The notes under the pieces: generated by a model
Seen by the model: only the letters and a program-made list of their open reading frames with translations
Database searches by the model: none
Told to the model about the DNA's origin: nothing
Program-made: the position numbers and the translations under genes
Assembly (NCBI RefSeq): GCF_004216715.1
Contig: NZ_SGXG01000001.1
Span: forward strand, 868,001 to 932,000
Length of the DNA stretch: 64,000 bases
Direction of reading: 5' to 3'
Source of the DNA: Cecembia calidifontis
Lineage (GTDB): Bacteria > Bacteroidota > Bacteroidia > Cytophagales > Cyclobacteriaceae
Shown here: positions 42,241 through 50,120 of the stretch, one piece after another
Position numbering within the stretch: position 1 is the stretch's first letter
Layout: the number at the start of each line of letters is the position of its first letter

Positions 42241-42834
42241 ATGACGGCTTATATTTTATTGGCGCTATTTTGGGGAATCTACTATAGTCTTCATACCCTA
42301 TTGGCCAGCCTTGCTTTCAAAAATAAGATAAGAAGCAAAATGGGTACGGCTTATCCATGGTACCGACTGCTATATTCCCTATTTTCTGCTGTTGGATTAC
42401 TGGCAATTTTGGTATATGGGGCTATGATTGAAAAAAGAATACTCCTGGCAAACACTGATTTTACCACTTATTTGGCTTACATGTTTGCCGCATTTGGAAC
42501 AATTATCATAGTGAAGTCCATGAAGCATTTTTCCCTGTCTTCTTTTGTGGGCTTAAAGCCTCATGATGACCTGGAAGAACGGCCTGAATTTGTCAGAAAA
42601 GGGATGCACGCTTATGTTAGACATCCGCTATATGCCGGCTTACTTCTGATTTTCCTCGGCTTTTTCTTCTTTGATCCGGTTTTGGCTTCTTTGATACATT
42701 TGATATGCCTCATCATTTATTTGCCAATGGGAATCTACTTTGAAGAAAAAAAGCTCATTCAGCTTTATGGTAAAAGTTACACCCAGTATAAAAAGGAAGT
42801 GCCGGCTTTATTCCCAAGAAAATTCAGAGGCTAA
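42241..42834 (+). CDS. ICMT/PEMT-like membrane methyltransferase family protein
   Basis: Membrane protein of 197 residues with five hydrophobic segments. The C-terminal half has the isoprenylcysteine carboxyl methyltransferase / phospholipid methyltransferase signature: GMHAYVRHPLYAGLLLIFLG, then YFEEKKLIQLYGKSYTQYKKEVPALFP, where the RHP and the EExxLxxxYGxxYxxYKxxVP motifs contribute to SAM binding. The N-terminal helices resemble NnrU-like proteins. Substrate unknown. Monocistronic, ended by the terminator at 42954-42990. Confidence 0.83.
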   Translation: MTAYILLALFWGIYYSLHTLLASLAFKNKIRSKMGTAYPWYRLLYSLFSAVGLLAILVYGAMIEKRILLANTDFTTYLAYMFAAFGTIIIVKSMKHFSLSSFVGLKPHDDLEERPEFVRKGMHAYVRHPLYAGLLLIFLGFFFFDPVLASLIHLICLIIYLPMGIYFEEKKLIQLYGKSYTQYKKEVPALFPRKFRG

Positions 42835-42953
42835 ATTCTCAAAGTAAGGGACATTTCTATCCCTGGCTATACAACCCGATTAATTCTGTACGCTTCAAAG
42901 ACTCATGACGGTTGTTCTGTGATGAGAATCAAAAGCTTGAAATCTTATCAAAG

Positions 42954-42990
42954 AAAAGAGGCTGTCCCATAAATAGGGACAGCCTCTTTT
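42954..42990. terminator. Bidirectional intrinsic terminator
   Basis: Perfect 15-bp stem (AAAAGAGGCTGTCCC / GGGACAGCCTCTTTT) with a 7-base loop between the convergent methyltransferase and FKBP genes. Shares its outer 12 bases with the terminator at 10911-10947. Confidence 0.93.
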
Positions 42991-43048
42991 GGATTTTATT
43001 TATCAAAGAAGTGATCTGTTATAAATCGGGGCTATTAAATTAACCCTC

Positions 43049-43588
43049 TCACTCAATTCCAAGAAATTCCACCTCAAACATCAGAATGGAATTCGCGGGA
43101 ATGCCATCCCTTTCCTGATCCCTGTAAGCCCAGGGAGAGGGAATAATAAGGACTGCTTTGGAGCCGCTTCTTAACTGCCTAAAACCAATGTTGAAGCCTT
43201 GGATAGCTTCTCCCGAACCTAAAACAAATTGGAATACCCTATAAATACGGTTTTCATCCCATACGTTATTATCCTTTGCTACTTGTTCAAGATTGGTATC
43301 GAATACTTTTCCGTCAAGGAATTTCCCGATGTAATTGGTATAAATCAAACGGAATTCTCCGGGTTTGGCTCCAGTCCCTTCCTCTTGTACAATAATGATT
43401 ACACCGTTTTGGTCATGAATCCTTCTTACACTGTCAATCTGTGCAGTTTTCAAAAACTCATCAATGATCTTAGCATCTCTGGCCAGGTTGCCCTCTAGGT
43501 CATAGGTAGGCCCAAAGGGGTTATTTGGCTCACAGGAAAAACCAATGATTCCAAACAACACTAACAATAAAGTACTTAATCTTTTCAT
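43049..43588 (-). CDS. FKBP-type peptidyl-prolyl isomerase lipoprotein (third of three)
   Basis: Envelope-located proline isomerase/chaperone. 179 residues with lipoprotein signal ending GFSC (MKRLSTLLLVLFGIIGFSCE). The FKBP domain (PF00254) fills about 60-178: IYTNYIGKFLDGKVFDTN, then FVLGSGEAIQGFNIGFRQLRSGSKAVLIIPSPWAYRDQ and IPANSILMFEVEFL. Last gene of the nrnA-FKBP-FKBP-FKBP run, 2 bases after the preceding paralogue. Confidence 0.92.
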   Translation of the reverse strand: MKRLSTLLLVLFGIIGFSCEPNNPFGPTYDLEGNLARDAKIIDEFLKTAQIDSVRRIHDQNGVIIIVQEEGTGAKPGEFRLIYTNYIGKFLDGKVFDTNLEQVAKDNNVWDENRIYRVFQFVLGSGEAIQGFNIGFRQLRSGSKAVLIIPSPWAYRDQERDGIPANSILMFEVEFLGIE

Positions 43589-43590
43589 TC

Positions 43591-44133
43591 TTACTGGTCT
43601 TCAGGAGTTATAAGCTGAATATAATCCAACTCGAACATTAATATTGAGTTACTTGGAATTCCTTGGGAAGCCTGCCTTCCATATCCATACAAAGAAGGCA
43701 TGATGACTGTGGCCTTATCTCCCTCTTCCATTTGGGAAATACCAAATAGAAAGCCTTGGATTACCGATTCATAACCGAAAGCAAATCTAAATGGCTCATA
43801 AGGTCTGTTCGGAAAGAAAATATTATTCGCCCTTGCGACACTTTCGATAGAAGTATCAAATACATTGCCGTTGAGCAATTTACCTACATAATCCACCACA
43901 ACTGTATCACCTAGAAACGCTTTCCTTCCGCTGTTGGAGACCTCCTGCCAAAAGATACGGATACCAAGGGCGGGGTCAGAAAATTCCTTTACTGAAGGTA
44001 TGGGATTTTCTCGGACAAATTCTTCAATTTTTTGCTTGTCCCTTTCGAAGATAATCTGGGCATTTTCACTGTCAGAAATACATGATGACAGCCATACCGA
44101 TAAAGCTAAAATCCCAATACTTAAGTACTTCAT
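43591..44133 (-). CDS. FKBP-type peptidyl-prolyl isomerase lipoprotein (second of three)
   Basis: 180 residues. Lipobox WLSSC in MKYLSIGILALSVWLSSC. FKBP domain about 65-175: VVDYVGKLLNGNVFDTS, FAFGYESVIQGFLFGISQMEEGDKATVIMPSLYGYGRQ, GIPSNSILMFELDYI. The active-site GIP/F-W region is partly altered (no Trp in the IQGF segment). Clearly paralogous to its two neighbours, most similar to the downstream one. 9 bases after the upstream paralogue. Confidence 0.92.
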   Translation of the reverse strand: MKYLSIGILALSVWLSSCISDSENAQIIFERDKQKIEEFVRENPIPSVKEFSDPALGIRIFWQEVSNSGRKAFLGDTVVVDYVGKLLNGNVFDTSIESVARANNIFFPNRPYEPFRFAFGYESVIQGFLFGISQMEEGDKATVIMPSLYGYGRQASQGIPSNSILMFELDYIQLITPEDQ

Positions 44134-44142
44134 TGATTTGTG

Positions 44143-45078
44143 TTATTTTTGAACATCAGTGACTTCTACGTCAAAGATCAGGATAGAGTTTGGTTGAATT
44201 GGCCCACCTGCATTTCTATCTCCATAAGCCAACGGGGAAGGAATGATGAATTTAGCTTTATCACCTTTTTTCAACAAAGCCAATCCTTCGTCCCAGCCTT
44301 TGATTACCTGTCCCATGCCCACCCTAACTTCAAGCGGTGCATAGCCATCGTAATTGTCTCTTTGCTCATTGTACACCCCTTTTTCCATAGCCAGGGATTT
44401 GATACTGGTATCAAAAAGCGTTCCGTCCAACAAGTAACCTGCATAATGAACGAAAGCCAAATCACCTTGTTCAATCTGAGGTCCTGATCCTGCTGATTCT
44501 ATGACGTAATAAAGACCGGATTCTGTCCTGATGGCATTGATATTTTTTTCAGCAATGTAATCCTGAATGATCTGGGTATCGATTTCCAATTGCTTCACAG
44601 CGCCTTCAGCCTGTCTTTTCATTTCTGCTTCCTGCAAAGCATTGAAATACGCTTCCACACCTTGGTAATCCAAAACATCTATCACTCCGATTCTTACTTT
44701 GACTTTTTGATCATCCTTCAGGAAGAAAGGAACGTTTTCTGCAAAGATTTTTTTGGCAGTAGCCTCAAATGCTATACTGTCCCCTTTTTTAAGGCTCAAA
44801 AATATTTCATCCATGCCTGTTTTTCTTGGGATTGAATCATTGAACTGCAGGTATGCAGGCATGCTTTGGTCATATGTAGAAATGAAGGTAGAATCTTTGT
44901 CCGTTTTCACTATCAAATGGTACAAAACAAATTCACCGTTTTTAGGTGCTTGGCTACCTTCTCTGATATAGGTATACTCAATGCCGTCTGAAGTTGTCTT
45001 AGTCTTGTTACAAGACATAGCACTGAAAGCAATCACCATCAGGGCAACCGCAAATAATAGAGATTTAATTTTTTTCAT
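44143..45078 (-). CDS. FKBP-type peptidyl-prolyl isomerase lipoprotein, two-domain (first of three)
   Basis: 311 residues with lipobox AMSC (signal about 1-23). It has two FKBP-like regions: an N-terminal diverged one (about 35-135, FVLYHLIVKTDKDSTFISTYD, then FLSLKKGDSIAFEATAKKIF) and a canonical C-terminal domain (about 190-311, AFVHYAGYLLDGTLFDTS, VRVGMGQVIKGWDEGLALLKKGDKAKFIIPSPLAYGDRN), joined by a charged helical linker. The C-terminal domain has the canonical IKGWDEGL active-site segment. Its start overlaps the DHH phosphoesterase gene by 14 bases. Confidence 0.92.
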   Translation of the reverse strand: MKKIKSLLFAVALMVIAFSAMSCNKTKTTSDGIEYTYIREGSQAPKNGEFVLYHLIVKTDKDSTFISTYDQSMPAYLQFNDSIPRKTGMDEIFLSLKKGDSIAFEATAKKIFAENVPFFLKDDQKVKVRIGVIDVLDYQGVEAYFNALQEAEMKRQAEGAVKQLEIDTQIIQDYIAEKNINAIRTESGLYYVIESAGSGPQIEQGDLAFVHYAGYLLDGTLFDTSIKSLAMEKGVYNEQRDNYDGYAPLEVRVGMGQVIKGWDEGLALLKKGDKAKFIIPSPLAYGDRNAGGPIQPNSILIFDVEVTDVQK

Positions 45079-46105
45079 GGATGGGTTCTAATTGATTGAA
45101 AAGCGTTTTTTGATTTTCTTTTATTAATTTTTCGAATTTTTCAATGGTTTCTTTCAGGGGTAGGGTAGACCTTCCGCCTGATGCGTTTTTGTGTCCTCCT
45201 CCTTCAAAATAATCAGCTGCAAACTTATTGACAGCAACATCCTCTGTGGATCGGAAGGAAATTTTTACACCGTCCTCCCTTTCGGTGAAAAGGGCAGCGA
45301 TTTTGATTCCGTCCAAAGAAAGGGCATAGTTTACTAAGCCTTCTGTATCCCCGGTCTGCGATTGGTATTTCTTAAGGTCCCTTTTGCTGATTGCGAAATA
45401 GGCTGTTTTCAGATCCTCTAAAATGGTCAACCTGCGTGTAATGGCAAATCCAAGAAATTTCAGGCGGTTAACCGAGTTGGTATCATAAATCAACCTTGAA
45501 ATCCTCGTATTGTCTGCACCCAAGCCTATGAGTTCTGCTGTAATCAGGTGTACATTTTTAGTGGTATTGGGATGCCTGAAGCCTCCCGTGTCAGTCATAA
45601 TCCCCGCATAAAGACAATCGGCAATGTCTTTATCGATCAAATATTGATCACCCAATTCAACAATAAGTTCATAGACGAGTTCGCAGGTAGCTGCCGCCTT
45701 CGTACTCCAATACCTGAAATCTGCAAAATCTTTTGGATCCTGATGATGGTCAATGTTGACGATATATGCCTTGGATTTGGTTACGAAGGAAGCCAGTTCA
45801 TGCAGCCTTTTCAAGCAGGAAAAATCCAAACAGAAAATAGTATCCGCTTCCAATACTTTTTCTATGGCTTTTTCCCTATGCTCCGGATTTTCAAAGTTTA
45901 GTACTTGTTCATTTCCCTTCATCCAGGTAAGGAATTGGGGATAATCTGAAGGAGTAATTACAGTGACCTCATGACCCTTCTTTTTCAGGTAGTTGGCCAT
46001 TCCCAAAGAAGAACCCAATGCATCTGCATCCGGCTTGTGATGGGTAGTAATGACAACTTTATGGGGGGATGATAATCTATTTTTAAATAACTCTAATTCC
46101 TGCAT
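45065..46105 (-). CDS. DHH-family phosphoesterase, NrnA-like (nanoRNase / pAp phosphatase)
   Basis: 346 residues from the ATG at 46105 (MQELELFKN); an in-frame start 18 bases upstream is less likely. The DHH domain (PF01368) shows HHKPDADALGSSLG (motif I), DTIFCLDFS, VNIDHHQDPKDFADF (the DHH motif) and ADCLYAGIMTDTGGFRH. The DHHA1 domain ends with ADYFEGGGHKNASGGRS, the GGGH substrate-binding motif. The family degrades 2-5-mer oligoribonucleotides and dephosphorylates pAp. First gene of a run with three FKBP lipoproteins; an ATTCCT/AGGAAT hairpin (46122-46138) lies just upstream of the start. Confidence 0.9.
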   Translation of the reverse strand: MQELELFKNRLSSPHKVVITTHHKPDADALGSSLGMANYLKKKGHEVTVITPSDYPQFLTWMKGNEQVLNFENPEHREKAIEKVLEADTIFCLDFSCLKRLHELASFVTKSKAYIVNIDHHQDPKDFADFRYWSTKAAATCELVYELIVELGDQYLIDKDIADCLYAGIMTDTGGFRHPNTTKNVHLITAELIGLGADNTRISRLIYDTNSVNRLKFLGFAITRRLTILEDLKTAYFAISKRDLKKYQSQTGDTEGLVNYALSLDGIKIAALFTEREDGVKISFRSTEDVAVNKFAADYFEGGGHKNASGGRSTLPLKETIEKFEKLIKENQKTLFNQLEPIHEKN

Positions 46106-46253
46106 TATATTGCTTTTGTACATTCCTCAAAAAGGAATATAGTTTGCAAATGTCTGTAATATTTTTGAATTTTCCCAATTTGTCTAAGCTGCTAAGGCTG
46201 AAAGAGATAATAGAGAATTCTCGGGCTTTCTATGTAGTTTAACCGATTTCCCC

Positions 46254-46261
46254 TATTTTTG
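46254..46261 (+). promoter_or_regulatory. -7 element of ndk
   Basis: TATTTTTG (TAnnTTTG) 36 bases upstream of the ndk ATG; predicted start of transcription near 46268. The -33 element is weak. Confidence 0.6.
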
Positions 46262-46297
46262 CAGCCAAATTAGATTTCAGAAATAAATTCCAAAGAA

Positions 46298-46720
46298 ATG
46301 GCAGGAAACAGAACATTTACCATGATCAAGCCTGATGCTTTTGCTGCAGGCAACTCAGGAGCAATATTGAAAATGATCGAGGAAGCAGGCTTTAAAATTG
46401 TTGCATTGAAGGCCACTCAGCTTACTCCAGAACTGGCAGGAAAATTCTACGCGGTTCATAAAGAAAGACCATTCTATGCTGACCTTTGCAAGTATATGTC
46501 ATCCGGGCCGATCATTGCCGCTATCCTTGAAAAAGAAAACGCAGTAGAAGATTTTAGGACTTTGATCGGTGCTACCAATCCTGCCAATGCAGCAGAAGGA
46601 ACCATCAGAAAAATCTTCGCTACATCCATCGAGGCCAATGCCGTTCATGGATCTGATTCAGATGAAAATGCAGAAATTGAAGGTAACTTCTTCTTCAATC
46701 AATTTGATAGGGTAAGATAA
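46298..46720 (+). CDS. ndk: Nucleoside diphosphate kinase
   Basis: Transfers the gamma-phosphate between nucleoside triphosphates and diphosphates; cytosolic. 140 residues, the standard length. The phospho-histidine is His117 in EANAVHGSDSDENA, with the N-terminal RTFTMIKPDAF and the Kpn-loop region NPANAAEGTIRK all conserved. Single gene with its own promoter and terminator, diverging from the nrnA-FKBP run. Confidence 0.97.
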   Translation: MAGNRTFTMIKPDAFAAGNSGAILKMIEEAGFKIVALKATQLTPELAGKFYAVHKERPFYADLCKYMSSGPIIAAILEKENAVEDFRTLIGATNPANAAEGTIRKIFATSIEANAVHGSDSDENAEIEGNFFFNQFDRVR

Positions 46721-46740
46721 TTCCTCTTATTGGCAATATT

Positions 46741-46768
46741 AAAACCCACCACTTACTCGGTGGGTTTT
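46741..46768. terminator. Bidirectional intrinsic terminator
   Basis: Perfect 10-bp stem (AAAACCCACC / GGTGGGTTTT) with an 8-base loop followed by TTTTT, between the convergent ndk and SIMPL-domain genes. Confidence 0.93.
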
Positions 46769-46785
46769 TTTTTGGATTTCCAAAA

Positions 46786-47517
46786 TTATCTGACTGAGTA
46801 GCTCAGACGCATCGTGATGGAAGCCGTCTTTTCTTTTGAGGTAGTGTTGAAGGTGCCCCCCCAAGAATATTCCTCCGTAGAATACTGTCCGGTAATCTGA
46901 AAAATGCCCATATTGGCTGCTATCAGTTTACCCAATTTAGCCCCTGAATTCTCTGCGATCTTTTCCGCCCTTACCCTGGCGTCTTCAGTGGCCTTGGATA
47001 TCATTTCAATTTTCAGACTTTCCAGTTCCGTGTAGTAGTACCTCGGAGGCTGGGAATAAAACTTTACGCCCTGCAACAATAACTCTGTGATTTCCCTGGA
47101 AATCTGGTCTATCTTGTCCACCTCCTTGGATTCTATCTGAAGACTTTGGTTGAGTTCATAGCCCAAAAAAGTCTGTCCCATATAATTACCCGTGCTGCTG
47201 TAATTTTGTCTGTAAAGGGGATTGGTATTGACGGCACGGAAAATAATCTGATCTTTGGGAATGCCTTTGGCCACCAGGTAATCTGTTACCGCTTTTTTAT
47301 CTTTTTCCAACTCTGCGTATGCCACCCGGATATCCATGTTTTCCCGGCTGAAATTCCCCTCCCAAACCACGAGATCCGAAGAGAAATTCTTCTGCCCTAA
47401 ACCTGTGACATCCACAGTGCCGGATCTTTTATTTCTGTTCAGAAAAGCATTGCCCAAAATAGCAGAAGCGATGACAATGGCCAAAGCAAAAATGATGGCG
47501 GTTAGGTTTTGTTTCAT
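46786..47517 (-). CDS. SIMPL-domain (DUF541) protein
   Basis: 243 residues from the ATG at 47517 with one N-terminal membrane helix (LTAIIFALAIVIASAILG) that acts as signal anchor. The SIMPL domain (PF04402) spans about 35-240, with GTVDVTGLGQKNF, a long helical repeat region (AYAELEKDKKAVTDYLVAKGI), and EDARVRAEKIAENSGAKLGKLI typical of the family. Family role is unclear (periplasmic, linked to oxidative stress or signalling). Minus strand, downstream of the DUF2207 gene with a 74-base gap. Confidence 0.85.
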   Translation of the reverse strand: MKQNLTAIIFALAIVIASAILGNAFLNRNKRSGTVDVTGLGQKNFSSDLVVWEGNFSRENMDIRVAYAELEKDKKAVTDYLVAKGIPKDQIIFRAVNTNPLYRQNYSSTGNYMGQTFLGYELNQSLQIESKEVDKIDQISREITELLLQGVKFYSQPPRYYYTELESLKIEMISKATEDARVRAEKIAENSGAKLGKLIAANMGIFQITGQYSTEEYSWGGTFNTTSKEKTASITMRLSYSVR

Positions 47518-47591
47518 AATCGTTAAGGTCAAAAGTTTCTATTTTGAATTTTTAGAAATTTAAACAAAAAGCAGGAAAGATGCTGGAAAAA

Positions 47592-49487
47592 TTACCAACC
47601 GCCTCCGCCTCCGCCGCCTCTTCCTCCCCCTGATGAACCTCCGCCAGAGGAACCGCTTCCACCGCCTCCCCTTCCGGCTGAATGATTGATGGAGGTTCCC
47701 AAAGCTTTATTGATATGATTGCCCAATAAATGATAAGAATAAAACCTTGATCCTGAATACCATGTGGTCTGATGTCTTTGGTTCAAACTTGACCGTTCCA
47801 TGAGGTTTTGGAATTTCTTTCCCCAAATTTTGTCCACCTTAAATGCCATGGCAAAGGGCAGCAGTTTTTCAAAAATCTCAGGGGTCATTTTGGGAGGATT
47901 GAACATTTGCAATTGTCTCTCCTCTGCGGCACTCAGGTATTTCTTAAACCCTTCAATCCTGGATTTTAAATCCAGCTTTTCAATACTTGGCTGTCTGATA
48001 AGGTAGATATAGGAAAAGTAAGAAACTACAGCAAATAGGATAAAACCTATTAACACCAAATTATTGAGGGAAATGGTGCTGGACTGATAGAGCATATAGG
48101 ATCCAATCAAAAATGAAAGCAAAATCAGGATTAAAAAGACCCATCTCCCCATCTCTTTTCTGACAATGGAAATTATGACCAAAACTGCAATAAATATGAC
48201 AATCGGAAACGGAGAAATATCCACTAAATCAAAACTCAGATTAGGCTGGGCATAGTTGTAAAAATCAAATCTACTGGCCACAATTGCATAAACGATAAAA
48301 ATAAAAATAGGGGGAATCCATAATTTCCAGTTGCTTCCCTGGTTCAAAAAAGGCCTGTGCTGGCGCATTAAATTTTCTACATAGCTATCATACATGGATT
48401 TCAGTTGACTGTTATAACTCCCGCTGATGCTGATCTGAACACTGTTGTTGGGAAAAAGCTTGTCCATCAGGACCTTTTCTTCCTGAGGAAGGAACGCATC
48501 GGGATTTTTCAATTTGATCAAGGTAAAAGAATTGCTGTGGAACAAGCCGAACATGACAGGCTCACTTTTTTCCACAATTCGTAAATATCCATTTACGGCC
48601 AAATGCACAATAGATGCCGAAATCAGGTCTCCCCCAAAATAACCCCTGTGGATCATACCCAAAGAGGCAGGGGAAATTCCCGAAGGCGGATCAAACTCAG
48701 GAATGACTGTTGGCTTGGGAGGATCAATTCCAAACTTGTACCAGGTAATGGCATAATATAGCAAAAGAACCAGAAAGGTTATCCCACTAAGCACCAAAAA
48801 GCCAAACTGCTCCCAGAATCCCAGCGGAGGGGGTGGGCTCACCACACCTTTCGTAAAGCCTGCAGCAATGGTCAGGTTTTGATAAGCAGACAGGTTTTCT
48901 GCCTCGAAGAATAACCTACCATCTGCCAACTTTTCGATCTTACAATTTTGTTCCGTAGATCCTGAATAACCCGTGTAGCAGGCATATTCTTTAAAATCTG
49001 CCTCGATTGGAATGCTGACAGTAGCAGATATTTTTTCCACCCTAAAATCCCAACCAAAGCCGTTGACATTCCAGTAGATTTCATCATAGTCCTCAAAAAA
49101 GCCTAACTGACCCTTGGCAGCATAGGTAATGGTAAACGTGTAATAACCAGGATCCAAAAAAACATCCTTATCTCCTATGTAAATAAAAAGGCTTCCCTGT
49201 TTTTTTTCGGTGTGAAAAGGCTCCGTAGAACCGTCCCTTTCCACTGAAATAATCTGGTACTCATTTTTTACCTGTCTGTATCGGTAATCTATACCCTGCA
49301 ATGGCAAACTCCTGACTATGCCTCTTTTGATCTGATTTCCTGAGGCAAAAACTTCAATGGTCTCAGTCACAGAAAGCAAACCTGAAGTATCTACCTTCAG
49401 GTCAGTATGAAATGAGCGGATATATTCCTCTTGCCCTAAAACCTGAAGGGAAAGAAAGAAACCAATGAAGAGGAGGAAGTTCTTCAT
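47592..49487 (-). CDS. DUF2207 membrane protein with glycine-rich C-terminus
   Basis: 631 residues. Signal peptide ending LQVLGQ, then a beta-rich DUF2207 extracytoplasmic domain (about 20-215, with FHTDLKVDTSGLLSVTETIEV and KRGIVRSLPL), a membrane helix (about 228-250), a cytosolic winged-helix-like region (about 275-330), more helices (about 390-490) and a soluble part. The last ~25 residues are Gly/Ser repeats ending in Trp, a tail also seen on TPM-domain proteins. Translationally coupled by a 4-base overlap to the upstream LemA gene, a pairing seen in many bacteria. Function unknown. Confidence 0.88.
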   Translation of the reverse strand: MKNFLLFIGFFLSLQVLGQEEYIRSFHTDLKVDTSGLLSVTETIEVFASGNQIKRGIVRSLPLQGIDYRYRQVKNEYQIISVERDGSTEPFHTEKKQGSLFIYIGDKDVFLDPGYYTFTITYAAKGQLGFFEDYDEIYWNVNGFGWDFRVEKISATVSIPIEADFKEYACYTGYSGSTEQNCKIEKLADGRLFFEAENLSAYQNLTIAAGFTKGVVSPPPPLGFWEQFGFLVLSGITFLVLLLYYAITWYKFGIDPPKPTVIPEFDPPSGISPASLGMIHRGYFGGDLISASIVHLAVNGYLRIVEKSEPVMFGLFHSNSFTLIKLKNPDAFLPQEEKVLMDKLFPNNSVQISISGSYNSQLKSMYDSYVENLMRQHRPFLNQGSNWKLWIPPIFIFIVYAIVASRFDFYNYAQPNLSFDLVDISPFPIVIFIAVLVIISIVRKEMGRWVFLILILLSFLIGSYMLYQSSTISLNNLVLIGFILFAVVSYFSYIYLIRQPSIEKLDLKSRIEGFKKYLSAAEERQLQMFNPPKMTPEIFEKLLPFAMAFKVDKIWGKKFQNLMERSSLNQRHQTTWYSGSRFYSYHLLGNHINKALGTSINHSAGRGGGGSGSSGGGSSGGGRGGGGGGGW

Positions 49488-50038
49488 TTGAAACTGACCT
49501 TTGGCAAAGCTCTCTCTGCCTCTGTTTCCAATTCAAAGAAGGGAGATTTCAAAAAGCCAAAGGCATTGGCAACCAGGTTACTGGGAAAAGAATCAATAAG
49601 TATATTCTGATCCCTCACTGTTCCATTGTAATACCTTCTGGACCGCTCAATGTCCTGCTCAATGGCGGACAGGTCATGCTGCATCTGAAGAAAATTGGTA
49701 TTGGCTTTGAGCTCCGGGTAGCGCTCAGCTACCGCAAAAAGTCCTGAAATGGCCCGGGTCAATTGATTTTCTGCCTGTTGCTGATTTTCTATCCCTTTGG
49801 CATTGATTGCAGCCACCCGAGCTTGGGTGACACTTTCCAAGGTTTCCCGCTCATGGGAAGCATAGCCCTTGACCGTCTCGATGAGGTTGGGCACAAGGTC
49901 ATACCGCTTTTTGAGCTGTACATCAATCCCGCTCCAAGCCTCAGAAACATGGGTCCGCAGCTTGACCAAGCGGTTGTATATTCCGATTACATAAAAAGCA
50001 AGGGCCAAGACTACGGCTACAATAATCAGTGCTGTCAT
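49484..50038 (-). CDS. LemA family protein
   Basis: 184 residues from the ATG at 50038 (MTALIIVAVVLALAFYVIGIYNR); the longer in-frame start adds residues before the membrane helix and is less likely. LemA family (PF04011) features: N-terminal helix, then YNRLVKLRTHVSEAWSGIDVQLKKRYDLVPNLIETVKGYASHERETLESVTQAR, followed by a helical bundle with FAVAERYPELKANTNFLQMQ and SRRYYNGTVRD. Anchored with the bundle outside the cytosol. Its stop overlaps the DUF2207 gene start. Confidence 0.93.
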   Translation of the reverse strand: MTALIIVAVVLALAFYVIGIYNRLVKLRTHVSEAWSGIDVQLKKRYDLVPNLIETVKGYASHERETLESVTQARVAAINAKGIENQQQAENQLTRAISGLFAVAERYPELKANTNFLQMQHDLSAIEQDIERSRRYYNGTVRDQNILIDSFPSNLVANAFGFLKSPFFELETEAERALPKVSFK

Positions 50039-50120
50039 AACATGTGGTTTTGGGTAAACAATCCTAAAAGATAGCAAATAAAATGCTTATTATGAAGGAT
50101 TTAAACCAATAACCTGCACC

